Of a DNA stretch of 17,112 bases, positions 8,393-16,792 are shown in pieces. Under the pieces are notes generated by a model. That model was not told where the DNA came from. It was given only the letters and a program-made list of their open reading frames with translations, and ran no database searches. Made by a program: the position numbers and the translations under genes. Every line of letters begins with the position of its first letter. Within the stretch, counting starts at the first letter, position 1. Location of the stretch: contig JWZX01002976.1 in NCBI GenBank assembly GCA_001275005.1, positions 1 through 17,112 of the forward strand, in the 5' to 3' direction. This DNA is from Chrysochromulina tobinii (lineage: Eukaryota; Haptophyta; Prymnesiales; Chrysochromulinaceae).

Positions 8393-8485
8393 TCTAGCCG
8401 ACCGATCTTTCAAAAAAGGTGATCAACACGACGCGTTGACACACACAAAAACAACAGGGGCCGCGCCGCACCCACACCGCTCACA

Positions 8486-10435
8486 TCATCGTTGCTTGCT
8501 GGTCGCGTTGTACTTCGCGGCGACGAGCTGGTACGCGGGCTTCGGCCGGCGCCAGAAGTCGACCACGCCCTTGTGATTGACGCCGCCTGGCCTGCTCGTG
8601 ATGTTGATGTAGGAGCAGTTGGGCGGGAACATGTCCGGTATGTACTGGCACGCCGTGTTATTCTCCTGCGCATCGTCCACCTTGAAGTCAAAAAAGTGCC
8701 AGATTGTGATCCCCGAGATGTTGGAATTGGCGATCGCAACGTCGACATCACGCGTGACGATCTCCGTTTGGTACTTGAGTGTCCACTTCGCGTCGGTGGT
8801 GTTCGCATCCCATTCATAGATGCCCCCTGCGCCCGTCTCCGAGATGACAAACGGTTTGCCGATCGTGGCCGCCGGCCCCGACTTGGTTTGACCAGTAGCC
8901 ACACTGCTGGCGTACTTGTCCCAAGAGCGCTCAGGGCAGCTCAAATCACCCTCGCATGTGTACCATCCCGGGTAGTCGTTGTACGCGATGAGCGTGGCGT
9001 GCTCGTAGCACATACCCTTGTCCTTCTGTGAGTCGGCCCACGTCTGAAATCGCGTCGGGTCACGAACGCGTGCTCGGTCGGCCATCGCCTTGTACGCAGG
9101 GCAAGATCCATTGTTGGCGCTCGGCCCCTCATTGAACCATCCCCAAGTCAAGATGGCGGTGTGGTTGAGCGCATTCTCGAGCATCTCGTCGAGCTGCGTG
9201 AGCTGCAGCTGCACCCAGGCCGGGTCCTTCGTGTTCTGCACGCTCACACCAGGCCCGAGCGTCTCGCACCACATAAGCATCCCCGCCTCGTCAAGACGGT
9301 CCAGCCAACGAGGGTCCTGCGGGTAGTGGGCGCCACGTACGTAGTTGGTGCCCCCCATCTTGAGCAGCGCAATGTCCTCGTCCATTTGCGCGTCGGTGGG
9401 CGACGCGGTCACGAAGGTGCGCGCCGTTGGCCCCTGGCCTGGCCACTGCGTGTGGTGGTTGTACCCAACGAGCTTCAGGACTTTCTCGTTGACAGTCAGA
9501 CGTGCCTGATCGACCCCAAAAGACCTCAGGCCGAAGCGCTCGATCACCGCGCCGCCCTCGAGGCCTACCGCAACTGAGTGCAGATTGGGCGCCGTTGTCG
9601 ACCACACGCGCGCATCGGGCACCTGCACGTCCAGCAGGCTCGCCACTCCCGCGCTCACACTCGCCGTGTGATTGCTCGGCGCACCGCCGTCGAAGGCCAA
9701 CGTGAAGGTGACCGCGTGCGGAAAATTGGACCAGCTGGTGTTGGTGAGGACGACGCTGATGTCGACGGCCGAGTACGGGGCGTTCGTCGTGGGCAGTACG
9801 TATGCACGCCAAACCCATGGCGTCGCTGCCGGCGCTGGCATCGCATGCAGCTCGACGGAGCGCATCAAGCCGCCAAAGTGCCAGAAGTCACCCCCCGTGT
9901 GAAGTGGTGCGGTCGTGGCGTTGAAGCGATTGTCGGCCAGCACGAAGAGCTTGCGCGGCTCGTCGTCGTGCTTCGCCGGAGCAGGCACGTCGCGGTGGAA
10001 CGCGACGTAGCCGCCGGCAAGGTGGTGCTCAATCTCGATGCCGTCCACGAAGATTCGGCAGTAGAAGGAGCAGGCCTGGAACTGCAGACGCACGTGCTGG
10101 CGCTCCCAGCTAGAATCATTGCCCCTGCCAAAATAGGTGCGGTACACGGCTGTGCCGCGGAAACCAAGTTCGCCCATGCCCTGTTGGTCGAAGCACGATG
10201 GCACCGCGGTCATGTTTGGCGTGGCCAGCTTCAGGATCTCTTTCGCTGGAGCCATGGCATCGACGCCAGAATACAGTCCGATTTGCCAGATGCCATCAAG
10301 GAGGCGCACGTTGCGCGCGCCCGAAAACTTTGGATAGTAGCGTGGTGCATCGGACCCAGCAGCAACGCCAACCAAAAATATCGTAATCATCATGGCAAGC
10401 AACGTGCCGCCTCTCTCCCTAGCTTCGGCCGCCAT
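8486..10435 (-). CDS. Secreted GH2 glycosidase, beta-glucuronidase type
   Basis: 649 residues with the standard GH2 order: a sugar-binding jelly roll (LDGIW near 46-50, FRGTAVYRTYF, GGDFWHFGGL), an immunoglobulin-like domain, then the TIM barrel beginning around GYNHHTQWPGQGPT. The acid/base Glu is in FNEG (E436) and the nucleophile Glu in SETG (E533). NHKG (N620, K622) matches the NxK motif that contacts the glucuronate carboxylate in glucuronidases, though some GH2 galactosidases share it; AYNDYPGWY also resembles glucuronidases. About a dozen N-glycosylation sequons and a signal peptide (hydrophobic MMITIFLVGVAAG) indicate secretion or a lysosome-like vacuole. An ATG at 10496-10498 would add 21 basic residues; the ATG at 10433-10435 was preferred for its GCCATGG context and better signal peptide. 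The exact substrate is uncertain. Confidence 0.88.
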   Translation of the reverse strand: MAAEARERGGTLLAMMITIFLVGVAAGSDAPRYYPKFSGARNVRLLDGIWQIGLYSGVDAMAPAKEILKLATPNMTAVPSCFDQQGMGELGFRGTAVYRTYFGRGNDSSWERQHVRLQFQACSFYCRIFVDGIEIEHHLAGGYVAFHRDVPAPAKHDDEPRKLFVLADNRFNATTAPLHTGGDFWHFGGLMRSVELHAMPAPAATPWVWRAYVLPTTNAPYSAVDISVVLTNTSWSNFPHAVTFTLAFDGGAPSNHTASVSAGVASLLDVQVPDARVWSTTAPNLHSVAVGLEGGAVIERFGLRSFGVDQARLTVNEKVLKLVGYNHHTQWPGQGPTARTFVTASPTDAQMDEDIALLKMGGTNYVRGAHYPQDPRWLDRLDEAGMLMWCETLGPGVSVQNTKDPAWVQLQLTQLDEMLENALNHTAILTWGWFNEGPSANNGSCPAYKAMADRARVRDPTRFQTWADSQKDKGMCYEHATLIAYNDYPGWYTCEGDLSCPERSWDKYASSVATGQTKSGPAATIGKPFVISETGAGGIYEWDANTTDAKWTLKYQTEIVTRDVDVAIANSNISGITIWHFFDFKVDDAQENNTACQYIPDMFPPNCSYINITSRPGGVNHKGVVDFWRRPKPAYQLVAAKYNATSKQR

Positions 10436-10524
10436 GGCCTTCCGGTTCTGGGACCCCTTTCGGCGACGCCGCGGCGTGAAAGCAGGCGTGAACAGCATGT
10501 CTCTCTGGAATTAACTACCTGGAA

Positions 10525-11514
10525 TCATGCAGCAATCACCGCCTCGATGCTTGCCCACACTTCAGGTTGCGGCCGGTTGGCGTCAATCTTGTGGACAAGG
10601 CCCGTTGGCCCGTAGTGTGCGAGGATGGGCACCGTCATGGAGTGGTAGGCTTCGAGGCGCGACTTGAGCGCCTCCTCGGTGTCGTCCTTGCGCTGCATGA
10701 GTGGCTCGCCTGTCTCGTCATCGAGCATCGTCTCTGTGCTGGGCTCCCGCCCGCGGAGGCTCTTGGGCGGGGCGAACTTGATGTGGTAGGAACGCCCCGA
10801 CTCCTTATGTACCCAACGGCCACAGATGCGCTCCGTGAGCACTTCGTCGGGCACGTCGAGCGCCACCACACAGGTGACCCGATCGCCGGCCTCCGCCAGC
10901 ATCGCGTCCAGCATCGTGGTCTGCTTGACCGTGCGCGGGAAGCCATCAAGAATGAACCCCTTGGAGCAGTCGTCCGCCGCGATGCGCTCCCTGATGAGGT
11001 TCACCACAAGCTCGTCGGTGACCAGGCCTCCGCTCTTCATCACGCCTTCGGCCTGATGGCCGAGCTCAGTGCCGGCAGCCACGGCCGCGCGGAGCATGTC
11101 GCCCGTCGAGAGCTGCGGAATGCCGAGCATCTGGACAATCTTGGGAGCTTGCGAGCCCTTGCCGGAGCCAGGTGGGCCGAACAAGATCATGATCTTCTTG
11201 CTGCCGCCGACAGCTGGCGCTGCATCGCGCGTCGGCGCTGCATCACGCGTCGGCGCTTCGCCCTCCTTCAGATACTGAGCATACGCATTGTACTCGCTCT
11301 GCTGCTGTCCATATACATTGTTTGCCTCCGAGCCACGCTTCGACCACGATGGCACATACCTGTCTCGCTTGCCCTCTGGAGCCCCTGGCCCTGCGCACTG
11401 CAGAGAGCTCGATCGAGCGAATGGGGAGCAGCCAGCACCTGTGTCTCTCCTCGGCTGCCCACTTGTACCACAAAGCTGGAGGCCATGAGGCGCGAACAGA
11501 AGCAGAACATGCAT
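10525..11514 (-). CDS. AK: Adenylate kinase, long LID form, with N-terminal extension
   Basis: 329 residues; catalyses ATP + AMP to 2 ADP. Visible motifs are the P-loop [12 protein letters not shown] (113-124; Ser replaces the usual Thr in GKGTQ), the AMP-binding STGDMLR (136-142), the Walker B region FILDGFPRT (187-195), a long LID (about 233-278: [13 protein letters not shown]...PPK, without zinc Cys) and RKDDTE (275-280). The catalytic part is full length. The first 105 residues are extra. They begin with a short hydrophobic stretch ([15 protein letters not shown]), which may be a signal or targeting leader, and contain the repeated unit APTRDA. An internal CAGGTATGT around codons 50-53 looks like a donor site, so the 5' gene structure is less certain than the core. 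The gene is divergent from CHMP1. Confidence 0.93.
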   Translation of the reverse strand: MHVLLLFAPHGLQLCGTSGQPRRDTGAGCSPFARSSSLQCAGPGAPEGKRDRYVPSWSKRGSEANNVYGQQQSEYNAYAQYLKEGEAPTRDAAPTRDAAPAVGGSKKIMILFGPPGSGKGSQAPKIVQMLGIPQLSTGDMLRAAVAAGTELGHQAEGVMKSGGLVTDELVVNLIRERIAADDCSKGFILDGFPRTVKQTTMLDAMLAEAGDRVTCVVALDVPDEVLTERICGRWVHKESGRSYHIKFAPPKSLRGREPSTETMLDDETGEPLMQRKDDTEEALKSRLEAYHSMTVPILAHYGPTGLVHKIDANRPQPEVWASIEAVIAA

Positions 11515-11684
11515 CGAGAAAAAAAGACGTTATGAAAGTGCTCGCAATATCTCCGAACTGGATTGTGGGGGTAGCGTACGTTTACATTCGGGGCTCGGGG
11601 TTATCAAGTTCGAAACGGCCACACGTGAAAGTTCGGCTTGAAAACCGAGCGCGACTCCTCTCTGTGTGCTTGCTCGCACTCGAT
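11515..11684. promoter_or_regulatory. Shared divergent promoter of adenylate kinase and CHMP1
   Basis: Only about 170 bp separate the two start codons on opposite strands, so both promoters must lie or overlap here. I see no TATA box. GTAGCGTACGTTTAC near 11574 and TCGGGGCTCGGGG near 11588 are the only noticeable elements. Confidence 0.5.
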
Positions 11685-12407
11685 ATGTCATGGCTCTTCG
11701 AATCGCAGGAGTCTGTGATGCAGAAACAGCTGTTTCAGCTCAAGTTCACTTCAAAGCAGATGGCGCGCGCTCACAAGAAGGCGGAGAAGGATGAGGCCGC
11801 GGAACTCCTCAAGGTCAAGAAGGCGATGCAGAAGGGCGACGAGGGCACCGCGCGCATCTACGCGCAGAACGCGATCCGCATGAAGACGATGGGCCAAAAC
11901 TACCTTCGATTGTCGAGCCGACTCGATGCCGTCGCCTCGCGCGTTGAGGGCGCTCTCAAGATGAAGGCGGTCACGAAGCAGATGGGCGGTGTCGTCTCAG
12001 GGATGGACAAGATACTCGCCACGATGGACGTCGAGAAGATTGGACAGGTCATGGACAAGTTCGAGGCTTCTTTTGAACAGATAGACGTCGTGAGCTCGTA
12101 CGTCGAGTCGGCGATGAGCTCGACCACATCGTCCGTGACCGACGAGAGTGCCGTCGACAGCCTGATAGCGCAGATGCAGGCCAGCGTGGGGCTCGACATT
12201 GGCTCGAAGGCGCTGGCGGCAGGCTCTGGGACGATCGCGGCACCGGTGGGCACGAGCGATCCGGGCACCGATGACTCGGCGCTGGTGAGTCGGCGAACGC
12301 GAAGCTCCTACGTGTCTCGGCAGCCTGTGCTATCTCCTAACGTCCATGCCCCGCGCCTCCATCCTCCTGTTGCGCAGGAGCAACGATTAGCGGCGCTCCG
12401 CCAGTGA
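11685..12407 (+). CDS. CHMP1: ESCRT-III subunit CHMP1 / Vps46 (Did2)
   Basis: Joined exons 11685-12284 and 12378-12407 give 209 residues, close to the usual length of about 200. The protein belongs to ESCRT-III and recruits Vps4/spastin-type AAA ATPases for membrane scission. The core matches CHMP1 closely: FQLKFTSKQM (17-26), KVKKAMQKG, ARIYAQNAIR (56-65), NYLRLSSRLDAVASRV, a basic helical region, then MSSTTS and VDSLIAQMQ. The spliced C-terminus DSALEQRLAALRQ (197-209) is a perfect MIM1 (D/E-xx-L-xx-R-L-xx-L-R), the motif that binds MIT domains. The frame stays open upstream to 11322, but that part overlaps the divergent kinase gene; the ATG at 11685 (MSWLFESQES) gives the expected N-terminus. 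Confidence 0.93.
   Translation: MSWLFESQESVMQKQLFQLKFTSKQMARAHKKAEKDEAAELLKVKKAMQKGDEGTARIYAQNAIRMKTMGQNYLRLSSRLDAVASRVEGALKMKAVTKQMGGVVSGMDKILATMDVEKIGQVMDKFEASFEQIDVVSSYVESAMSSTTSSVTDESAVDSLIAQMQASVGLDIGSKALAAGSGTIAAPVGTSDPGTDDSALVSRRTRSSYVSRQPVLSPNVHAPRLHPPVAQEQRLAALRQ
12285..12377 (+). other. Stop-free 93-nt intron in CHMP1 (phase 0)
   Basis: The donor is a perfect GTGAGT, a CTAAC branch-point-like motif lies near 12336-12340, and the acceptor is TTGCGCAG ending at 12377. Removal joins DDSAL to EQRLAALRQ and rebuilds a canonical MIM1. The intron is a multiple of three and has no in-frame stop, so retention would insert 31 Arg/Ser/Pro-rich residues inside MIM1. Confidence 0.9.
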
Positions 12408-12707
12408 TCTCAGACGCACCGTGCGCGTCGTGTATTCAGGCCCGGGGCACTCGAAAACCTGTACAACCCTGCCCATGGCACGCTTTCGCCGCGCCGCAGA
12501 ATTCAAGCAGCCCCTGGGGCCGCGGACAAGTTAACAAGTTTTTCCATGTAGCGGGCGCCGGGGGCGGGCTCGCGGTTCCGATAATGCTTAATGGTAAATG
12601 GATGTAAAAACGTTCTGACGCGGAACGCCGAACGCGTTATGAAGAGATGTACATATGAGTTTCGCTCTATTCAACATCCGATTCCTGAAAGCTTCCACGC
12701 TTCGGCT
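12408..12707. other. Convergent intergenic region
   Basis: About 300 nt between the 3' ends of CHMP1 (+) and the FKBP-JmjC gene (-). It should hold both 3' untranslated regions. No repeat, RNA gene or clear AATAAA signal was recognised on either strand. Confidence 0.4.
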
Positions 12708-15217
12708 TCAGCGTCGAGGCGCGACCTGTCCCGGAGGCGCCAGGGTCGGGAGTCCACCTGGTCCTTGCGCGCGAATCATCAAGCGGCCGAGACCCCCAAG
12801 GGATGAGCCGTCCTCGAGAGCCCAGCCGTACCGGCCCTTGTCGAAGGGCTCGGCGGAGCGCAGCCAGCCTCCCTGCACCGCGCCGGCTAGAAAGGGCTGC
12901 GCGGTGCGCAGGATGCCGAGCATGGGCGCCGCGGTGGAAGGTGCCTCGCGGACGAAGACGAAGGGTTTGTGTGCAGCGAGGTAGGTGAGTGGCGGCGTGA
13001 GCGTTCGGATGGGCTCGCTGGGGCTCACCTCGGCCACTGGCGGCACTGCGTTGCCCGGCTTCGGGCTGGTGCGTGCCTCGCGACGCGTCCTGTCGATTGC
13101 CCTCGCCACCTGCAGATAGAACGTGTCGTGCAGTCCGTGGACATTGGCATGGTCCCAAAAGTTGCACATCAGCGTGAGCGAGGGCGTGAGCGAGACAGCG
13201 TAGTGCCACCAGCCCATGGGAGCCAGAATGGTCTGCCCAGGCTCGAGCACTGTCGCAAAGAGCTCCAGGCCGCAGTCGCGCGCGCGCTGCTGGTCGCGCG
13301 GGTCGAGTGGGTCCAGTCGGCCGCTGTACTGCGTGCCACGCCCCCTGTCGAGTGCCCGCGGCGGCGCGACTTTGAGCGAGTCCTCGGGCCGGCAAAGCAC
13401 GTACCTGTGGGGAGGAGAGCGGGCGCCGTGGTGAGCACTTGCATGCTGCGGGCGAGTCCTCGGGCCGGCAAAGCACGTACCTGTGGGGAGGAGAGCGAGC
13501 GCCGTGGTGAGCACTTGCATGCTGCGGGCGAGTCCTCGGGCCGGCAAAGCACGTACAACTTGCGGCCGCGCACGTTGCACAGCCACGCGTGTGCGTCATG
13601 GTTGTCCTGGTGGATGCGTGTGATCGCGCCGATCGGGCCGGCGAAGAGTTTGCACAGCCCACGCGCTTTGGCCACGATCGCGCCCACCGAATCCAGGTTA
13701 AAGGCCGCATGCAACCGCTCGTACTCAGCCACGGTGCGTGGATGCGTTGTGTTGGGCAGCTTATCGATGTCCGGGTGCCAGAGCTGCGGCAGTGCCTCGA
13801 AGACGTCCCAACCGTTCATGTACAGCACGGGTGCCTTGCCCGCCTCGGCTGCGCCTGACAGGTGCGCGGTGCGCGCGTACTGCATCGCCTCCCGCAGCGA
13901 CGTCTCGACGATCAGAGTGTCGCCGGTCTGGTCACTATCAAACAGGGGGGCGCGCTGCTTGCACGTCACGTACTGGTCGCCGTACTCGCGCTCCCAAAAG
14001 CTCCAGCCCCATGCGGCCGCCGGCCAGCCCGTCTCGGCGCGCTCGCCCGTAAGCACCATCGGCGTCCGCGAGTCCCAGGCCGTCCCATAGGGAGCATGCA
14101 AGATGGGCGACGCACCCGAGATCAGCTTGGGCCCGAGGTCCTCGCCTGCGGCGGTACTGGGCGCCGCTGCCGCCCCCGCCCCCGCCGCACCATTGGGCGT
14201 CGCACTGTCGAGGGGACTGTCGAGGGTGTGACTGGTGAATGCCGCGGCGTCGCGCGACGGCAGCGGCAGCAGCGCCCGGTGTAGCCGAGCGAATGCAAAA
14301 TAGCTTCGGCTTTCTGGCGTGGGCAGCGGCTGTGGGTATCGCAATCGGCGTAACCACGGCGGAAGCTGCGCGAGAGGTTCCAAATTGGAAAGCTGTGAGA
14401 GAGGGCTGTCGGTGGGCAACGCGTCCGCGATAGCCTCGGGGTCTGACGCTGCAAATCGGCGCTCGTCCTCAGCGGCGGCGGCGGCGGCGGCGGCCCGAGC
14501 TCGCTCCGGCTGGTAAACAAGGAGCGGAGGCAGCTGCATCTCGGACGGCGAGCTCGCGTGGTACCGGAGGGGCATGTTCACGGGAGGCGTGCCGGGCAGG
14601 CGCGCTGCCCTCTCGGGAAGGTCGGCGGGCGGCGGCAGCATCAGCAGGCGGCGCAGCAGCCACGAGTTCCGCGTCGACGTCTGCCGATCGTTGATCCCGA
14701 GCATCTCCACCTCAAACACGAGGTGCGCCGACGGCGGGATTGGGCCCGAGCCAAGTTCGCCATAGGCGAAATCCGGTGGCACGTGTATGCGCGCGAGGCT
14801 GCCGAGCGTGAGTGCGCACAAGCCAACCTCCATGCCGTGCACGACCTGCTTGCTGCCAAGCTTGATGGTGAGAGGCCCACGACCACTGAACATCTTCGAA
14901 CGAGAGGCATCCACGCAGCAGCCTGACGTGGCTAACAGGCAGGCATACTGGATTCGGACCGTGTCTCCTGATTGTGGGCGGGCCCCTCTGTCGCCGCCAC
15001 CCAAGATCTCGACGCAAAGCCGACTGCACGCAGCAAACGTTTGGCCCTCATCAGGCCACCTTGGAACTTCCAATAGTGGTGAGGCGTCAGCTGTGGCTGG
15101 TTCTGCACATGTGGGAGTGACGGAGAGAGACGCTGCACCCGCATGATGCTCAACCTGATGATGGAAGCGCCACGCGTTTCGTGCGTGTGTCGAGCGTGTC
15201 AGCGTGAAGGCCACCAT
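12708..15217 (-). CDS. FKBP-JmjC fusion protein
   Basis: On the minus strand, exons 15217-13557 and 13404-12708 give 785 residues. Residues 84-175 are an FKBP-type prolyl isomerase domain (GDTVRIQY, VVHGMEVGL, PDFAYGELGSG, IPPSAHLVFEVEML); the usual FD and GWE are VD and GME, so activity is uncertain. A low-complexity linker with an Ala-8 run follows. A JmjC cupin of JMJD6/FIH-like type begins before residue 430. It has TRIHQDNHDAHAW, giving the iron ligands H536 and D538, then GRKLYVLCRPED, then PMGWWHYAVSL with the distal ligand H621 and the ending LMCNFWD. The last 90 residues, with GWLRSAEP...GRYGWAL, resemble an SH3b-like fold. The predicted role is a 2-oxoglutarate/Fe(II) protein hydroxylase or demethylase; the substrate is unknown. 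The frame runs to 15277 only from a GTG, so the ATG at 15215-15217 was used. It starts 78 nt past the HMCES stop. Confidence 0.82.
13376..13556 (-). repeat. 76-bp tandem repeat, two full copies and a 29-bp partial
   Basis: Copies start at 13556 and 13480 on the minus strand and differ at a single base (75 of 76 identical). A third, partial copy from 13404 matches the first 29 bases and then continues as exon. Each copy starts with GTACGTGCTTTGCCGGCCCG and ends in CCCCACAG, so it carries its own donor and acceptor. Confidence 0.95.
13405..13556 (-). other. 152-nt intron made of two 76-nt units
   Basis: Read on the minus strand, the intron runs from a GTACGT donor at 13556 to a CTCCTCCCCACAG acceptor ending at 13405 (phase 2). 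Splicing joins AAGTT to GTACGTG and restores KLYVLCRPEDSLKVAPP in the JmjC domain. Removing only one 76-nt unit would leave a frameshift, since 76 is not a multiple of three. The boundary is inferred from the reading frame and the domain pattern. Confidence 0.8.
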
Positions 15218-15295
15218 GTCGATCAGCTGGTCGTCCCCCTCTGAAAAAAGGGCTGGCGTGAACGTTACGGGTAACACGACAGAAACCGTCGCCGG

Positions 15296-15658
15296 TCAAA
15301 TATCCGAGCACAGTCTCGCGACAGCCGCCACTATGTCACCCTCGCTAGCCTCCAAGGCGCGCTCCACCCTATCTGCATCGGAAAAGCCCATCGCGGAGAG
15401 CTCGGCACGAGCACTGGCGAATCGCGTGGCGCTGAGCACGCTGCGAATCGGAAGGGACGTTGCCGCAGCTGCCTTTGACTTCGCGGCGCCAGCAATGACC
15501 TTGGGCTTTTTGGCCGCCGCCTTATTAGGGATGGAGGCGGCCGAGACGGGTGCCGGCCGCTTGCCGCCCCTTCCAGTCTCAACCCACGAGCAGGCTCCGG
15601 CAGTGCCGGCGGTGACTTCGGGGCTGAGGAGCGCCGCGGTGGCCGAGGGCGCGGCTGC

Positions 15659-15699
<41 letters not shown>

Positions 15700-16615
15700 A
15701 TGCGGTCGCGGCTGATGTTGCGAGCGCTCGGAATGCCGGATGTGCCGCGGCTGATGATGATGATGATGATGATGATGACTCTGACGGTGCTGTCGCCTCC
15801 TGCTTGACTGGCGGCGCTGTCGCCTCCTCCTGCTTGACAGGTGTGGAAATCTTGCCAAAAAAGGAAGCGACGCTCCGCTGCTGCTCGGAGATGAGCTTGA
15901 TCGGCAGCGCGACGTCGCTCTCCTGATAGTCAAGGCGCGACATCCGTTTATCGACGGGGTGCCAGCGCAGCGCCGATGTGGGCAGCCTATGGCTGAGCGC
16001 GGCGAGAGGCTCGCTGGCCTTCGGGTCGAGCCATGCCTGCAGCCCCTGCGAGTCAAGGATCACGGGCATTCGGTCATGCAGCCACGCGAGCTCGGGATCC
16101 ACCTCGCGCGTGATCAGCGTAAACGACTCATCGCCGCTCGCGCAAGGGTCCGCGCTGCCGCTTCCTGTTTTGGCTGACCTTGGGCTAGCAAACAAGCCGG
16201 CCATCCACAAGGGCTGGCCATCACTGCGTGACACATAGTACGGCTGTTTGCTCTTCACCGACTTGCACTTGTCGTCTGTCCACTCGGAGAAGCCATCCAG
16301 AGGTGCCGCACAGCGCATTGTCCCGAGATGCTTGGAGAACACGGGTGAGGTGCTCAGCGTCTCCGAGCGTGCGTTAAACATCTTCCAATGGTCAGGCACC
16401 GTCTCGTACGACGGAACGAGGCCCCAGCGCATGGTAGCGATTTGCACGCCCTCGGAACGAACACACACAACTGCAGCTGGACGACCCGGGCACATGTTCT
16501 CCATCGGATGGTAATGCACCTCACCCACCCACGTCGCGCAGGACACGCCTGCATCACGATGAGCGGCAGCGCGCACATCGACAGCCATGAGGGCCTGCCG
16601 GCTTCGGCCGCACAT
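15296..16615 (-). CDS. HMCES: HMCES/YedK-type SRAP protein with PIP box and UBA-like domain
   Basis: 439 residues. The SRAP domain (1 to about 235) shields abasic sites in single-stranded DNA by forming a covalent link through Cys2. It starts MCGR (C2 exposed after Met removal) and has NARSET (81-86), GFSEW (E111) and LHDRMPVIL (H180), all the active-site signatures. QRSVASFF (246-253) is a textbook PCNA-binding PIP box (QxxVxxFF). The middle is low complexity: two Ser-run plus Ala-run blocks around HPAFRALATSAATA, and a basic stretch AAAKKPK (about 366-372) that could be a nuclear signal. The last 40 residues (ARAELSAMGFSDADRVERAL...) match a ubiquitin-associated (UBA) domain with its MGF loop. 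Together this suggests a replication-fork repair factor that could also bind ubiquitin. Single exon. The start is fixed by the catalytic MCGR. Confidence 0.94.
15654..15776 (-). repeat. Two trinucleotide blocks, (GCT)9(GAT)7 and (GAT)8
   Basis: On the plus strand (GCT)9 at 15654-15680 is followed by (GAT)7 at 15681-15701, and a second (GAT)8 lies at 15753-15776. On the coding minus strand they give Ala and Ser runs in the linker of the HMCES protein. They are likely length-variable between strains. Confidence 0.9.
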
Positions 16616-16675
16616 TCAGGCACAGCTCCTACGCGGGCTCGCGGGGCCACACACCATAAACACCACACCACACAC

Positions 16676-16722
16676 CAAGTCAAGTCAAGTCTGTTGTTTA
16701 TGTATAGACTTGACTTGACTTG
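16676..16722. repeat. Perfect inverted repeat with 17-bp arms
   Basis: CAAGTCAAGTCAAGTCT (16676-16692) is the exact reverse complement of AGACTTGACTTGACTTG (16706-16722), with a 13-nt AT-rich loop. Each arm is itself an AAGTC tandem. It lies about 60 nt upstream of the HMCES start codon and could form a hairpin in its leader or promoter. Confidence 0.9.
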
Positions 16723-16792
16723 ACAAACACCACACACCACACACCACACCGGTACCGGTACCGATACAGTACCACGTTCCCTCTACCGGCTG

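Noticed and set aside
9578-10615. Plus-strand 345-residue open frame
   Set aside because: It lies opposite the GH2 gene, whose catalytic motifs are clear; the translation shows no domain and the frame arises from GC-rich codon bias.
10567-11535. Plus-strand 322-residue open frame
   Set aside because: It is a shadow of the adenylate kinase gene, which has all the kinase motifs on the minus strand.
11322-11684. N-terminal extension of CHMP1 upstream of 11685
   Set aside because: The frame is open by chance, overlaps the divergent kinase gene, and does not resemble any CHMP1 N-terminus.
13376-13556. CRISPR-like array
   Set aside because: The repeats are directly adjacent without spacers, sit inside a eukaryotic gene and act as intron sequence.
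12969-14090. Plus-strand 373-residue open frame
   Set aside because: It is antisense to the FKBP-JmjC gene and has no recognisable motif.
13169-15277. Start of the FKBP-JmjC gene at 15277
   Set aside because: The codon there is GTG, and the frame end at 13169 comes from reading into the intron units; the ATG at 15217 and the spliced model are preferred.
15204-15926. Plus-strand 240-residue open frame with Ala and Asp runs
   Set aside because: It is antisense to HMCES; the runs come from the trinucleotide repeats.
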